A DNA stretch of 64,000 nucleotides from Algibacter amylolyticus (GTDB taxonomy: Bacteria; Bacteroidota; Bacteroidia; Flavobacteriales; Flavobacteriaceae), in assembly GCF_014202225.1 (NCBI RefSeq), contig NZ_JACHGE010000001.1:415320-479319 (forward strand), given 5' to 3'. Positions 55,301 through 63,144 of the stretch are shown here, in pieces (the stretch's first letter is position 1; each line of letters starts with the position of its first letter). The notes beneath the pieces are model-generated. The model saw only the letters and a list, made by a program, of their open reading frames with translations. It was not told the DNA's origin and did not search any database. The position numbers and the translations under genes are program-made.

Positions 55301-56897
55301 TAACAATTTCTTCACGAATACCATCTAAAGGTGGGTTTGTAACCTGCGCGAATAATTGTTTAAAGTAGTTTGAAATTAATTGTGGACGGTCTGAAAGTAC
55401 CGCTAATGGCGTATCAATTCCCATTGATCCTAAAGCCTCTTTTCCAACCTGTGCCATTGGCGTAATTACCTCTTGAATATCTTCAAAAGTATAATTGAAT
55501 AAACGCTGGCGTGTTTTAATATCAATAGTTTCAATAGGGCAAGTTTCGCTAGTGTAAGGCACGTCTTTTAAATGTAAACGTGTTTTATCTAACCATTCTT
55601 TATATGGTCTTTCTGAAACTATTTTGCTTTTTATTTCTTCATCTTCAATAATACGACCATCGTTCATGTCCACTAAGAACATTTTTCCTGGCTCTAATCT
55701 ACCATGTTCTTTAACATCTTCTGGAGCAACTTCTACAACTCCAATTTCCGATGACATGATTAGTTTTCCGCTTTTAGTAACGGTATATCTTGAAGGTCTT
55801 AAACCGTTACGGTCTAATAAAGCACCTATGTAATCGCCATCTGTAAATGGTACCGATGCTGGTCCGTCCCAGGGCTCCATAATACAAGCATTGTACTCGT
55901 AAAATGCTTTACGCTCTGCAGACATTGTAGCGTGTTTTTCCCAAGCTTCAGGAATCATCATCATCATAATTTCTGGTAATGATCGTCCTGTGTGTGTTAA
56001 TAATTCTACCACCATATCCATAGAAGCAGAATCTGATTTTCCTGGTAAAATTATTGGGAATAATTTATCTATTTGCGGTCCAAAAACATCACTTTTCATG
56101 ATTTCTTCACGAACACGCATTCTACTTACGTTACCACGAAGGGTGTTAATCTCTCCATTTTGACACATGTGACGAAATGGTTGGGCCAATTCCCAGGTAG
56201 GCATTGTATTTGTAGAGAAACGTTGGTGTACTAAGGCCAAACGTGTAACTAAATCTATTTGTTGTAAATCGGTATAATATGGCCCAATATCCTCAGGCAT
56301 TATAATACCTTTATATATTATTGTTGTTGTTGATAAACTAGGTACATAAAAGTAACCACTTTCAGAAGTTTTAGAGTTTCTAATAGTGTGTTCAGTTATT
56401 TTTCTAGCAGCGTATAATTTAGCTTTAAAAGTGGCCTCGTCAATAGCATCAGTTTTACCAATAAATAGTTGTTCTATATTAGGCTCCGATGCTAATGCAA
56501 TTGGTCCTAATTGTGTAGAATCCACAGGTACTTTACGCCATCCTAAAATGGAAAGTCCTTGCGCTTCAACTTCCTTCTCAAAAGTCTTTTTACAATAAAC
56601 ATATTGGTTGTCTACCTTTGGTAAAAATACCATACCAACGGCATACTCTCTTTGCGCTGGAATTTCGAAATCACAAACGCGTTTAAAATAGTCGTGTGGG
56701 ATATCAATTAGCAGTCCAGCACCATCACCAGTTTTCCCATCTGCACTTACACCACCACGGTGCTCTAATTTTACAAGAATTTCTAGGGCGTCATGAATGA
56801 TTTGGTTTGTTCTCTCTCCTTTTAGATTACAAATAAAACCTGCGCCACAGTTTTCGTGTTCAAATTCTGGTAAATAAAGTCCTTGCTTCTTAATCAT
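52383..56897 (-). CDS. gltB: Glutamate synthase large subunit GltB
   Basis: Makes two glutamates from glutamine and 2-oxoglutarate. Start at ATG 56897; the in-frame upstream TTG codons are ignored. Of 1504 residues, the first 16 are the propeptide before the nucleophile Cys17 ([10 protein letters not shown]), which opens the class II glutaminase domain; then come the central domain, the FMN-binding TIM barrel with [15 protein letters not shown] and [11 protein letters not shown], the 3Fe-4S cluster [12 protein letters not shown], and the C-terminal beta-helix ([20 protein letters not shown]). It starts a gltB-gltD operon with a TTG-N19-TATCTTAG promoter, divergent from the porin-amtB-glnK-amtB genes. 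Confidence 0.97.
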   Translation of the reverse strand: MIKKQGLYLPEFEHENCGAGFICNLKGERTNQIIHDALEILVKLEHRGGVSADGKTGDGAGLLIDIPHDYFKRVCDFEIPAQREYAVGMVFLPKVDNQYVYCKKTFEKEVEAQGLSILGWRKVPVDSTQLGPIALASEPNIEQLFIGKTDAIDEATFKAKLYAARKITEHTIRNSKTSESGYFYVPSLSTTTIIYKGIIMPEDIGPYYTDLQQIDLVTRLALVHQRFSTNTMPTWELAQPFRHMCQNGEINTLRGNVSRMRVREEIMKSDVFGPQIDKLFPIILPGKSDSASMDMVVELLTHTGRSLPEIMMMMIPEAWEKHATMSAERKAFYEYNACIMEPWDGPASVPFTDGDYIGALLDRNGLRPSRYTVTKSGKLIMSSEIGVVEVAPEDVKEHGRLEPGKMFLVDMNDGRIIEDEEIKSKIVSERPYKEWLDKTRLHLKDVPYTSETCPIETIDIKTRQRLFNYTFEDIQEVITPMAQVGKEALGSMGIDTPLAVLSDRPQLISNYFKQLFAQVTNPPLDGIREEIVTDISLNLGKDRNIFSITERQCRKLRIQNPVISNGDLEKIRTIDIDGFQTETIQMLYPKIEGMNGLENALDDVIIQIEKALERKTNIIILSDRGVNQELAPIPALLACSFVNHQLNRLRKRSYFDIIIESAEPREPHHFATLFGYGASAINPYMVNEIIRMQVKEGFITGMDEQKAVDNFNKAIGKGILKVMNKIGISTLHSYRGSQIFEIVGFNSQFVEKYFPYTASRIEGIGLYEIEKEIDQRYKQAYPDNAIDKNLGLNIGGDYRWRRNGERHLFNPTTVAKLQQAVRLSDQASYDVYAKAINEQSENLMTIRGLFEFDNLDPIPLEEVEPWTEIVKKFKTGAMSYGSISREAHENLAIAMNRIGGKSNSGEGGEDRKRFQKDINGDSRNSAIKQVASGRFGVTSHYLSSAKEIQIKMAQGAKPGEGGQLPGEKVLPWIASARNSTPFVGLISPPPHHDIYSIEDLAQLIYDLKNANREARINVKLVSEVGVGTIAAGVAKAKADVVLISGYDGGTGASPLTSLKHAGLPWELGLSEAQQTLVLNNLRSRIVVECDGQLKTGRDVAIAALLGAEEFGFATAPLVASGCIMMRKCHLNTCPVGIATQDKELRKNFKGTPEHVINFFFYIAEELRGIMAQLGFRTLAEMVGQTNKINANKAIKHYKAKGLDLSSILHRPSAYNDLPVRNTEGQDHNLENVLDFTILKDSHRALYRKEKMTLEYPINNINRTVGAIVSNEISKIYGHLGLPEDTLNINFTGSAGQSFGAFGAHGLSFILEGNTNDYLGKGLSGAKLIVKKPAKADFIAENNIIVGNVCLFGAVAGEAYINGIAGERFAVRNSGATTVVEGVGDHGCEYMTGGKVIVLGKTGRNFAAGMSGGIAYVYDPNNKFVNGLCNTETIEFEDITSEDANELKQTIEKHALYTDSNLAKTLLADWDTSLGNFVKVMPIEYKRALKRLETEEPMVEELTTA

Positions 56898-56936
56898 AGT
56901 CAACAATAAATTAATTTAAAAACTTGAGTTGAGAAG

Positions 56937-56966
56937 CTAAGATACGTTCTACAATTTGAAATACAA
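56937..56966 (-). promoter_or_regulatory. Promoter for gltBD (TTG-N19-TATCTTAG)
   Basis: On the reverse strand TTG (56964-56966), 19 bases, then TATCTTAG (56937-56944): the consensus spacing with one mismatch in the -7 box. Predicted start near 56933, leader about 36 nt. Confidence 0.65.
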
Positions 56967-57212
56967 TAGAGACCATTTATTATTTCGATTTTAGAAGCCA
57001 TTGGGAGATAAAAATAATTATATAACAATATTACTCCACTTTTTTAATGAATATTCAAACTGCGAAATATTGTCATTATATACGTATATCTGAATTTTTG
57101 ATAATGATTCTTTTAATAAATGGAAATTACTCTATGATTTTCATGAAAATACTGACAATAATTCAATTAATCCTGTTGTAGATAATTCAATATTTTAATT
57201 ATTTAATCGCAC

Positions 57213-57231
57213 ACCCCTAAAAAAAAGGGGT
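57213..57231. promoter_or_regulatory. Operator-like inverted repeat 1 (C4/G4) in the nitrogen control region
   Basis: ACCCCT and AGGGGT arms separated by seven A. It sits in the 506-bp gap between gltB and the porin gene (56898-57403) together with a second, very similar repeat whose centre is about 53 bp away. The flanking sequence is AT-only, so the two GC blocks stand out sharply. No gene is visible in the gap. Confidence 0.55.
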
Positions 57232-57264
57232 AAAAAATATAATATCAATAAAAGTAACTCAAAT

Positions 57265-57285
57265 ACCCCTATTTTTTATGGGGGT
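57265..57285. promoter_or_regulatory. Operator-like inverted repeat 2 (C4/G5) in the nitrogen control region
   Basis: ACCCCTA arm at 57265-57271 and a GGGGGT arm ending at 57285 around T-rich DNA. It is placed where the -33 region of the candidate porin promoter (TAGTTTAG at 57301-57308) would be, as expected for a regulator-binding site. Confidence 0.55.
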
Positions 57286-57300
57286 TAAAATATTTTCACA

Positions 57301-57308
57301 TAGTTTAG
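57301..57308 (+). promoter_or_regulatory. Candidate -7 element for the porin gene
   Basis: TAGTTTAG, close to TAnnTTTG and equal in form to the TATCTTAG box of gltB. No TTG stands at -33; that position is occupied by inverted repeat 2, so an activator may replace -33 contacts (inference). Confidence 0.4.
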
Positions 57309-57403
57309 CCTCGTTCTTAAGGGAAATTAGGTCTATAAAACTTTAATAACTCAAACTAATCAAGAATTAGATCTAAGAAATTAAATAACTTAAAAATAAA
57401 ACA

Positions 57404-58405
57404 ATGATGAAAAAAATTATTACACTTTCAATGCTTTTCGCAGCAACAGCATTATTTGCACAAGAAGAGAAGTCAAAATTATCAATTAGTGGTAGTGTTG
57501 ATGCTTATTACCAAACTTATTTAACTGCTCCTGATAATGTTGGTGCTGGTTTCGGAACTGCATTTGCAGGACAATCAGGATTTGCTTTAGGTATGGGTAA
57601 CATTATTGCAAGCTATGAAGGCGAAAAAGCTGGTGCAGTATTAGATTTAGTTACTGGACCTAGAGGTGCAGGTGCGACTTTTAATAGTGATATTGTTGAT
57701 GGTATTGTTAATCAAGCATATGTTTACTGGAATGTTTCAGAAGGAACTACATTAACTTTTGGTCGTTTTAATACATTTTTAGGATATGAAGTAATTTCTC
57801 CTGCAGCAAACTTTAACTACAGTACATCTTACTTATTTTCTAGCGGACCATTTTCTCATATGGGTATAAAAGCAGATTTTGCTTTATCTGAAGATTTTAG
57901 CTTAATGTTAGCAGTTACTAATCCATGGGATGTTAATGATACTTCAATGACTGGAGAATATGCATTAGGTGCTCAGTTAGGATATAAAGGACAATTTTTA
58001 AACTTATACTACGATAGTGGATCTAATGATGGTTTAGGTTTTGAAGTAGATTATACGGGTGGATTCGATCTTTCTGATACTTTCTTTATGGGAATCAATG
58101 CGGCTTATAATGATAATGATGGTGCTGGTTTTTACGGAGCTGCTCTTTATCCTCAAGTAGCAACTTCTGATAGCTTTTCTATAGGGTTAAGAGGTGAGTA
58201 TTTTGGATACCATGCAGAAGATGTAGATGATTTACCAAGTGTATTCGCTACAACTTTAACAGGTAGCTATACTGTAGATAACTTAATTATTAAGCCAGAA
58301 ATTAGATTAGATGCTTGGAGTAATAATGAGCCATTCGTAGATAACGATGGAGCAGCTTCAGATAGCTTAGCAGCTTTCACATTAGCAGCTATTTACTCTT
58401 TCTAA
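57404..58405 (+). CDS. Outer-membrane beta-barrel porin linked to ammonium uptake genes
   Basis: A 333-residue outer-membrane protein with a signal peptide (1-20, ending ALFAQ) and alternating beta-strand pattern throughout, ending in aromatic AAIYSF. Residues LSISGSVDAYYQTYL, GRFNTFLGYEVISPAANFNY and GLRGEYFGY fit the putative porin families of Bacteroidota. Its place ahead of amtB-glnK-amtB and divergent from gltBD suggests nitrogen-regulated passage of ammonium or small nitrogen compounds; the substrate is not shown. A two-codon start (MM) leaves the first residue ambiguous. A strong terminator separates it from amtB. Confidence 0.85.
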   Translation: MMKKIITLSMLFAATALFAQEEKSKLSISGSVDAYYQTYLTAPDNVGAGFGTAFAGQSGFALGMGNIIASYEGEKAGAVLDLVTGPRGAGATFNSDIVDGIVNQAYVYWNVSEGTTLTFGRFNTFLGYEVISPAANFNYSTSYLFSSGPFSHMGIKADFALSEDFSLMLAVTNPWDVNDTSMTGEYALGAQLGYKGQFLNLYYDSGSNDGLGFEVDYTGGFDLSDTFFMGINAAYNDNDGAGFYGAALYPQVATSDSFSIGLRGEYFGYHAEDVDDLPSVFATTLTGSYTVDNLIIKPEIRLDAWSNNEPFVDNDGAASDSLAAFTLAAIYSF

Positions 58406-58435
58406 GAGAAAAACACAACAAAGAGAATATTATTG

Positions 58436-58471
58436 CAAGTTCTCTATGAAAGTAGAGAACTTGTTTTTTTT
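58436..58471 (+). terminator. Intrinsic terminator between the porin gene and the first amtB
   Basis: Perfect 11-bp stem CAAGTTCTCTA (58436-58446) / TAGAGAACTTG (58453-58463), loop TGAAAG, then eight T. It is 31 bp after the porin stop and 28 bp before the amtB ATG, so amtB either has its own promoter inside this short space or depends on read-through. Confidence 0.92.
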
Positions 58472-58498
58472 CAATTAACTAACCCAAAAAATTATATT

Positions 58499-59785
58499 AT
58501 GTCTATATTAAATATGCCTTTAATAATTCAAGATACTGCCGCTGTAGAAGGCGACATGGGAATGATGTGGATGCTTATATCAGGTATCTTAGTATTCTTT
58601 ATGCAAGCAGGTTTCTTTTTAGTGGAGTCAGGAATGACGGATTCTAAAAATGCTGTAAACATTGCCATGAAAAACTTCCTAGATATCGCCGTTGGTTCTT
58701 TAGCCTTCTGGTTTATAGGATATTCTTTAATGTACGGTGCCGATATGGGCGGAGGTTTCTTCCACTGGGGAGGGTTTACGTTTTCTCAAGGTGCTGCAGA
58801 TTTATTCTTTCAAACTGTATTTGCTGCAACAGCTGCAACTATTGTTTCTGGTGCTGTAGCCGGAAGAACAAAATATACAACTTACGCTATTTTTAGTATT
58901 GTTTTAACTGCTTTTATTTACCCTATCGCTGGTGGTTGGGAATGGAATGGTGGTTGGTTAAACAATACCGATGGTATTATGCCTGCCGAATTTATTGATT
59001 TTGCTGGATCATCTATTGTTCACTCTGTAGGTGGATGGGCTGCACTTGTAGCTGCTTGGATGGTAGGTCCTAGAATCGGGAAATTCTTAGATGGTAAACC
59101 TGTTGAAATGCACGGTCACAACCAAATGTATGCTACTTTAGGTGTATTTATTCTTTGGTTAGGATGGTTCGGTTTTAATGGTGGTTCTCAATTAGCTTGG
59201 GGTGGCGATGATGCTGTTGCTGCATCTCAAGTTGTTTTAGTAACAAACTTAGCAGCTTCTGCTGGTGCTTTAGGTGCTTTACTTTTAACTTGGTTTAAAA
59301 ACGGAAAACCAAATTTAGGTATGACTTTAAATGGATCGCTTGCTGGTTTAGTAAGTATTACTGCTGGTTGTGGAAACATGAGCGAAGGTGGTGCTGTATT
59401 AGCGGGTCTTATTGGTGGTATACTTGTAGTATTTGCTATTGGATTTGTTGAAAAGAATTTAAAAATTGATGATGCTGTTGGTGCCATTTCTGTACACGGT
59501 ATATGCGGTGCTTGGGGAACTTTAGTAATAGGTCTTTGGGGTATTGATGGTGATGCTGGAATTGGAATATTTAATGGAGGTGGTGCTGCACAATTAGGTG
59601 CACAAGCTATTGGAGTTCTTGCTTATGCAGCTTGGGCTATCGGTTTATCTTTTATTTTCTTATTTATAATGAAGAAAACTATTGGATTAAGAGTTACCGA
59701 AGCAGAAGAAATTGCTGGTCTTGACTGGACAGAGCATGGTTCTATCGCTTACCCTGGTAAGAGACAAAGAGAAATTGAAGAGTAA
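58499..59785 (+). CDS. amtB: Ammonium transporter AmtB (first copy)
   Basis: Inner-membrane ammonium channel of 428 residues with about eleven transmembrane helices. The pore histidines are present in DFAGSSIVHSVGGWAALVAA and VGAISVHGICGAWGTL, and the Phe-gate and signature region are in FFMQAGFFLVESGMTDSKN and FAATAATIVSGAVAGR. The ATG at 58499 (MSILNMPLIIQ) is used; a TTG farther upstream would translate through the terminator hairpin and is rejected. An N-terminal extension of about 15 residues precedes the first helix. A hairpin terminator and glnK follow. Confidence 0.96.
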   Translation: MSILNMPLIIQDTAAVEGDMGMMWMLISGILVFFMQAGFFLVESGMTDSKNAVNIAMKNFLDIAVGSLAFWFIGYSLMYGADMGGGFFHWGGFTFSQGAADLFFQTVFAATAATIVSGAVAGRTKYTTYAIFSIVLTAFIYPIAGGWEWNGGWLNNTDGIMPAEFIDFAGSSIVHSVGGWAALVAAWMVGPRIGKFLDGKPVEMHGHNQMYATLGVFILWLGWFGFNGGSQLAWGGDDAVAASQVVLVTNLAASAGALGALLLTWFKNGKPNLGMTLNGSLAGLVSITAGCGNMSEGGAVLAGLIGGILVVFAIGFVEKNLKIDDAVGAISVHGICGAWGTLVIGLWGIDGDAGIGIFNGGGAAQLGAQAIGVLAYAAWAIGLSFIFLFIMKKTIGLRVTEAEEIAGLDWTEHGSIAYPGKRQREIEE

Positions 59786-59810
59786 TCTTTAAATAATAAA
59801 ATAAAAACCT

Positions 59811-59840
59811 AAAAGATGCCTTAGTAATAAGGCGTCTTTT
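59811..59840 (+). terminator. Terminator after the first amtB
   Basis: Thirteen-bp stem AAAAGATGCCTTA (59811-59823) / TAAGGCGTCTTTT (59828-59840) with one G-U pair and a 4-nt loop GTAA. The T-run is within the stem, so strength is moderate. Confidence 0.8.
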
Positions 59841-59944
59841 GGTCTTTAATATAAACACGTAATATAATAGTGTTTTAGAGTTAATTATATTAAAAAAATA
59901 TTTTCCTATTTTAACAAACTAAACCATATATAAGTAAATGAATT

Positions 59945-60283
59945 ATGAAAAAAATTGAAGCAATTATTAGAAAATCAAAATATCGTGTAGTTAAGGAAGC
60001 TTTGCACGAAGTTGGTGTTAACTTTTTTTCTTATTGGGATGTAACCGGTCTTGGTAATGAAAAAGAAGGCCATGTTTATAGAGGTGTATCATATAGTACT
60101 AGTGATATTCAACGTAGACATTTATCAATCGTAGTAAATGATGATTTTGAAGAAATAACAATTAAAACACTGCTAGAATCTGCAAGTACAGGCGAGGTAG
60201 GAGATGGTAAAATATTCGTCTCAGATGTAAAAGATTGTTATAGAATAAGGACAGGAGAAAAAGGTGTGGACACCTTAAAATAA
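59945..60283 (+). CDS. glnK: PII-family nitrogen regulatory protein (GlnK-like), atypical T-loop
   Basis: Trimeric signal protein that binds ATP/ADP and 2-oxoglutarate and usually plugs AmtB. The 112-residue protein keeps the B-loop TGEVGDGKIFV, the C-terminal RIRTGEKG and the tyrosine of the T-loop (YRGVSY). The first part of the T-loop reads GLGNEKEGHVYRG: one residue is missing compared with E. coli GlnK, and the Gln39 used for Mg-ATP-2-oxoglutarate binding is not present. The lysine after the loop is also replaced (SDIQRRH). It lies between two amtB genes, 22 bp before the second. Confidence 0.93.
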   Translation: MKKIEAIIRKSKYRVVKEALHEVGVNFFSYWDVTGLGNEKEGHVYRGVSYSTSDIQRRHLSIVVNDDFEEITIKTLLESASTGEVGDGKIFVSDVKDCYRIRTGEKGVDTLK

Positions 60284-60305
60284 AAAATCATTAAAAATTA
60301 ATACA

Positions 60306-61544
60306 ATGGAAGGATTACTTACAACTAATAATGTATGGATGATGATCTGTACAGCACTCGTTTTCTTTATGCATACCGGATTTGCATTTTTAGAAATTGG
60401 GCTAACTAGACAAAAAAATACAATAAACATATTATTTAAAAACATATTTATTATTACCGTTGGGTTATTACTATACTATATAGTAGGGTTTAACCTAATG
60501 TATCCAGGATTTGCCGAAGATTCTTCAGGAATTTTAGGCTTTGCAGGATTTGGGTTCGATGCCCCTTTAACTGCCGAAGGCGCTTTAGATTTAACCTATA
60601 ACGAAGGTTACACCTACTGGACAGATTTCTTATTTCAAGGTATGTTTGCTGCTACAGCTGCAACCATTGTATCTGGTGCTGTTGCCGAACGTATGAAAAT
60701 TGGAGCATTCATGATTTTCACAGTAATTTACGTAGGCATTATTTACCCAATTGCAGGATCTTGGAAATGGGGTGGCGGATTTCTAGACCAAATGGGATTC
60801 TATGACTTTGCAGGTTCTACATTAGTACACTCTGTTGGTGGATGGGCAGCCTTAGTTGCAGTTTACTTACTAGGTTCTCGTATTGGGAAATTCGATAAAG
60901 AAGGAAAGCCACAAGCAATCCCTGGACATAACATACCATTAGCAACTGCAGGAGTTTTAATCCTTTGGTTAGGTTGGTTTGGGTTTAATGGAGGTTCTGT
61001 ACTTTCTGCCGATCCAGAATTAACATCATTAACCCTAGTTACAACATGTTTAGCAGCCGCTTCTGGTGGTGTAATTGCAGCGTTTGTTAACTTTTTAAAA
61101 TACAAAAACCTAGATTTAACCATGTTCTTAAATGGTATTTTAGGAGGATTAGTTGGTATTACCGCTGGTGCCGATGTTATGACACCAGAAAGCGCCATAA
61201 TTATTGGTGGTATTGCAGGAGCACTAATTGTATTTGCTGTTGCTTTTGTCGATGCTATTAAATTAGATGATCCTGTTGGAGCCATAGCAGTACACTTAAT
61301 TTGTGGTATCTGGGGAACTTTAGCCGTTGGAATCTTTTCAACAAACGAAGAGCATACATTTTTAATTCAATTATTAGGTGTTGCTTGTTATGCAGGAATC
61401 TGTGTAGTATCGTCATTCATAATATTCTTTGTTTTAAAGAAAACAATGGGAATACGAGTATCAGAAAAAGAAGAATTAGAAGGTTTAGATGCCCACGAAC
61501 ACGGAATGGATGCCTATCCAGATTTCAGGTTAAACGAGCACTAA
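60306..61544 (+). CDS. amtB: Ammonium transporter AmtB (second copy)
   Basis: A 412-residue ammonium channel, different in sequence from the first copy and lacking its N-terminal extension. Motifs: FFMHTGFAFLEIGLTRQKN, FAATAATIVSGAVAERMK, the pore histidines in DFAGSTLVHSVGGWAALVAV and VGAIAVHLICGIWGTL. It is 22 bp behind glnK, the classic glnK-amtB pair, so the PII protein probably acts on this copy first. An intrinsic terminator and a dispersed repeat follow. Confidence 0.96.
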   Translation: MEGLLTTNNVWMMICTALVFFMHTGFAFLEIGLTRQKNTINILFKNIFIITVGLLLYYIVGFNLMYPGFAEDSSGILGFAGFGFDAPLTAEGALDLTYNEGYTYWTDFLFQGMFAATAATIVSGAVAERMKIGAFMIFTVIYVGIIYPIAGSWKWGGGFLDQMGFYDFAGSTLVHSVGGWAALVAVYLLGSRIGKFDKEGKPQAIPGHNIPLATAGVLILWLGWFGFNGGSVLSADPELTSLTLVTTCLAAASGGVIAAFVNFLKYKNLDLTMFLNGILGGLVGITAGADVMTPESAIIIGGIAGALIVFAVAFVDAIKLDDPVGAIAVHLICGIWGTLAVGIFSTNEEHTFLIQLLGVACYAGICVVSSFIIFFVLKKTMGIRVSEKEELEGLDAHEHGMDAYPDFRLNEH

Positions 61545-61572
61545 TCTATACAACTTAAGTTTAGTTTGATTG

Positions 61573-61607
61573 AAAAGGATGTTTTGCGTAATGCAAAGCG
61601 TCCTTTT
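61573..61607 (+). terminator. Intrinsic terminator after the second amtB
   Basis: Imperfect stem AAAGGATGTTTTGC / TGCAAAGCGTCCTTT with loop near GTAA, followed by a long T-run. The gap 61545-61877 also holds a dispersed repeat copy (61618-61744) and one inverted structured element (61796-61845); no gene is seen. Confidence 0.88.
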
Positions 61608-61617
61608 TTTTGTTTTG

Positions 61618-61744
61618 GGGCGTTACATGAAAAGGGTCGGGCTTTACTCGTTGGTTTATATTTTAAATAATAGTACTCATGAATATAAATATTTCAAAAG
61701 TCGCTCTCTGGGAGGAGCTCCAACAATTGCTCAATCCCTAACGC
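61618..61744 (+). repeat. Dispersed flavobacterial repeat, copy 3
   Basis: GGCGTTAC, then GGGTCGGGCTTTAC, and the ending CAATCCCTAACGC, in the same orientation as copies 1 and 2. The left end has ATGAAAA in place of CACAA, and the middle part is AT-rich with no match to copy 2, so only the ends are conserved. A 66-codon reading frame across it is chance. Confidence 0.75.
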
Positions 61745-61795
61745 AAGTGTTTGCTAGTTTCTTGTTTTAGTATGGATTGTGTGTTTTGGGAGAGG

Positions 61796-61845
61796 TTCGT
61801 TTAACGGTTCGGTATAAGCGTCAATTACGGATTAAATATACTGAA
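61796..61845 (+). repeat. Structured element A flanking the orphan gene (inward-facing)
   Basis: TTCGTTTAACG at 61796-61806 followed by a hairpin with arms TTCGGTATA (61808-61816) and TATACTGAA (61837-61845; one G-U pair), loop 20 nt. The opposite end of the orphan gene carries the same arrangement on the other strand. Confidence 0.6.
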
Positions 61846-61877
61846 ATTTTTGATTAAGCAGAGGCTTTAGCAATAGT

Positions 61878-62759
61878 CTATTTCTCCATAAGCCATTTCT
61901 GAACAGCATTTTTATTTTTAATTTTACCTTTAAACTGTTTACTATATATAGTTCTGTCAAGTTTAATATCTAATGCGGTTTCTATTTCCTGAATAACTTC
62001 TTTTAAACCTCTCAAAGAGGGTTCTGTTTTTAAAGTATAATTCTTTCGTTTTTTTTCAAGTTTTATTTCATTTTTTGAAAGTGTTGGCCACCAAGCAGAA
62101 ATAGTTTTATTCCAATTTTTTAGTTCAATCTCCCAACATTTTTTGTCTTGGAGTGGATAAACTGAGGTGGTTATTCTTAAACGATTTTCTTTTTCTTTAT
62201 CTGTCAAATCATTACCAAATCGGAATTTTCCATCTGTAGATATTTCAAAAAACAAAGCCCAATTATTGTCGCTTGGTAATTCTAGCCCTATTTCCTTTGC
62301 CCATTTATATGATTCTATCTCATTTTGCTTAGATAAGAAGTAGTTTTCAATATCTTTAGTCAATGGTTCGTAGGCTGGATCTTTAATAAACCCCAGTATT
62401 CGCCTAAATAGAAATAAATCATTGTGTTCTGTTTTAAGAAATTGATTTCCTAAATTTATAGGGAATTTCCTTGCCTCTTCTATATTAGATAACGCCAATA
62501 AACATATGCTATACCAATAAGAAACTATATCAAACGGATATTTACTTTCTTCAGGATATTTGTAATCATCTAATACCTTTAGAACAAAGTTTACTAAAAA
62601 AGCATTAGATGAAAAAGAAATCATTCGCTCAAATTCTTTTTTGTTTGTTGGAACGTGAATATAAGATTCTAGCCGTTTTGAAAATTTCAAAATTTCCTTT
62701 TGCTCAGATTTTGAGAGATTTACTACACTTTCATTTATTTTGTTAATTAATTCACTCAT
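61878..62759 (-). CDS. Orphan protein of unknown function
   Basis: A 293-residue soluble protein that I cannot assign. It is rich in Lys, Glu, Ile and Trp, has no signal peptide or membrane segment, and seems mostly helical in the first 170 residues (SEQKEILKFSKRLESYI, VSYWYSICLLALSNIEEARK). A beta-containing middle follows (NNWALFFEISTDGKFRFG, RLRITTSVYPLQDKKCWEIE), then a basic tail. Composition and the bracketing inverted repeats suggest a cassette-like accessory gene. It stands alone; neighbours are the amtB terminator side and an unrelated small operon. Confidence 0.7.
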   Translation of the reverse strand: MSELINKINESVVNLSKSEQKEILKFSKRLESYIHVPTNKKEFERMISFSSNAFLVNFVLKVLDDYKYPEESKYPFDIVSYWYSICLLALSNIEEARKFPINLGNQFLKTEHNDLFLFRRILGFIKDPAYEPLTKDIENYFLSKQNEIESYKWAKEIGLELPSDNNWALFFEISTDGKFRFGNDLTDKEKENRLRITTSVYPLQDKKCWEIELKNWNKTISAWWPTLSKNEIKLEKKRKNYTLKTEPSLRGLKEVIQEIETALDIKLDRTIYSKQFKGKIKNKNAVQKWLMEK

Positions 62760-62786
62760 TATTTGTCAAAATTATTGCTAATATTT

Positions 62787-62833
62787 CGCGGATATGAAAT
62801 CGTTTTAATGTTTTATATCCGACGTTAAACGAA
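62787..62833 (-). repeat. Structured element B flanking the orphan gene (inward-facing)
   Basis: On the reverse strand TTCGTTTAACG (62833-62823), then a hairpin with arms CGGATAT (62821-62815) and ATATCCG (62795-62789), loop 19 nt. It copies the layout of element A but points the other way, so the two face each other across the gene; it lies in the leader region 28 bp upstream of the gene start. Confidence 0.6.
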
Positions 62834-62897
62834 GTTGTAATTTTTTTCTGACAAAGTCAAGTGTATTTATTCCTATTGATTCAACAATTAATTAAAC

Positions 62898-62930
62898 AAA
62901 AAAAACAGCTTTAGTATTAACTAGAACTGT
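62898..62930 (-). terminator. Intrinsic terminator of the zinc-ribbon/MoaF-like/SnoaL operon
   Basis: Reverse-strand stem CAGTTCTAGT / ACTAAAGCTG (one wobble, one mismatch), loop TAAT, followed by eight T. It ends the operon that comes from the right edge. Confidence 0.75.
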
Positions 62931-62954
62931 CTTTTCATTTATGTTATGTGTATT

Positions 62955-63143
62955 CTATTTATTGGATTCCAGTTGCTTTTCTAGCGCCTCGGCTTTATCC
63001 TTATACTTCTGCATAGCCTTTTTTAGTTGACCTATTTTTTTTACCAATTCGTCATCTTGTATGGCTAGGTAAGTTGTTTTACCCTTGGTTTCTGTTATTT
63101 TCGATTTGCCGCCACAGGTTGGGCAGCTAGCTACATTACTCAT
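62955..63143 (-). CDS. Small protein with one CPTCGG zinc-type motif and a coiled coil
   Basis: A 62-residue protein: a CPTCGGK knuckle at residues 7-13, then a beta hairpin (KITETKGKTTYLAI), then a charged coiled coil (KKIGQLKKAMQKYKDKAEAL). A single CxxC could bind metal only as a dimer or with other ligands. Unknown function. It starts 1 bp after the stop of the MoaF-like gene, so they share an mRNA. Confidence 0.72.
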   Translation of the reverse strand: MSNVASCPTCGGKSKITETKGKTTYLAIQDDELVKKIGQLKKAMQKYKDKAEALEKQLESNK

Positions 63144-63144
63144 A

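Noticed and set aside
58433-58498. Upstream TTG start for the first amtB, adding 22 residues
   Set aside because: The extra codons are the terminator hairpin and its T-run, translating to an unlikely peptide; the ATG at 58499 fits the family.
60863-61558. Frames of 140 (- strand) and 85 (+ strand) codons inside the second amtB
   Set aside because: Both overlap the fully conserved amtB frame, which carries all family motifs; no independent start context.
61570-61770. 66-codon frame across the terminator and repeat copy 3
   Set aside because: It begins in the amtB terminator hairpin and runs through the dispersed repeat; no domain, no promoter.
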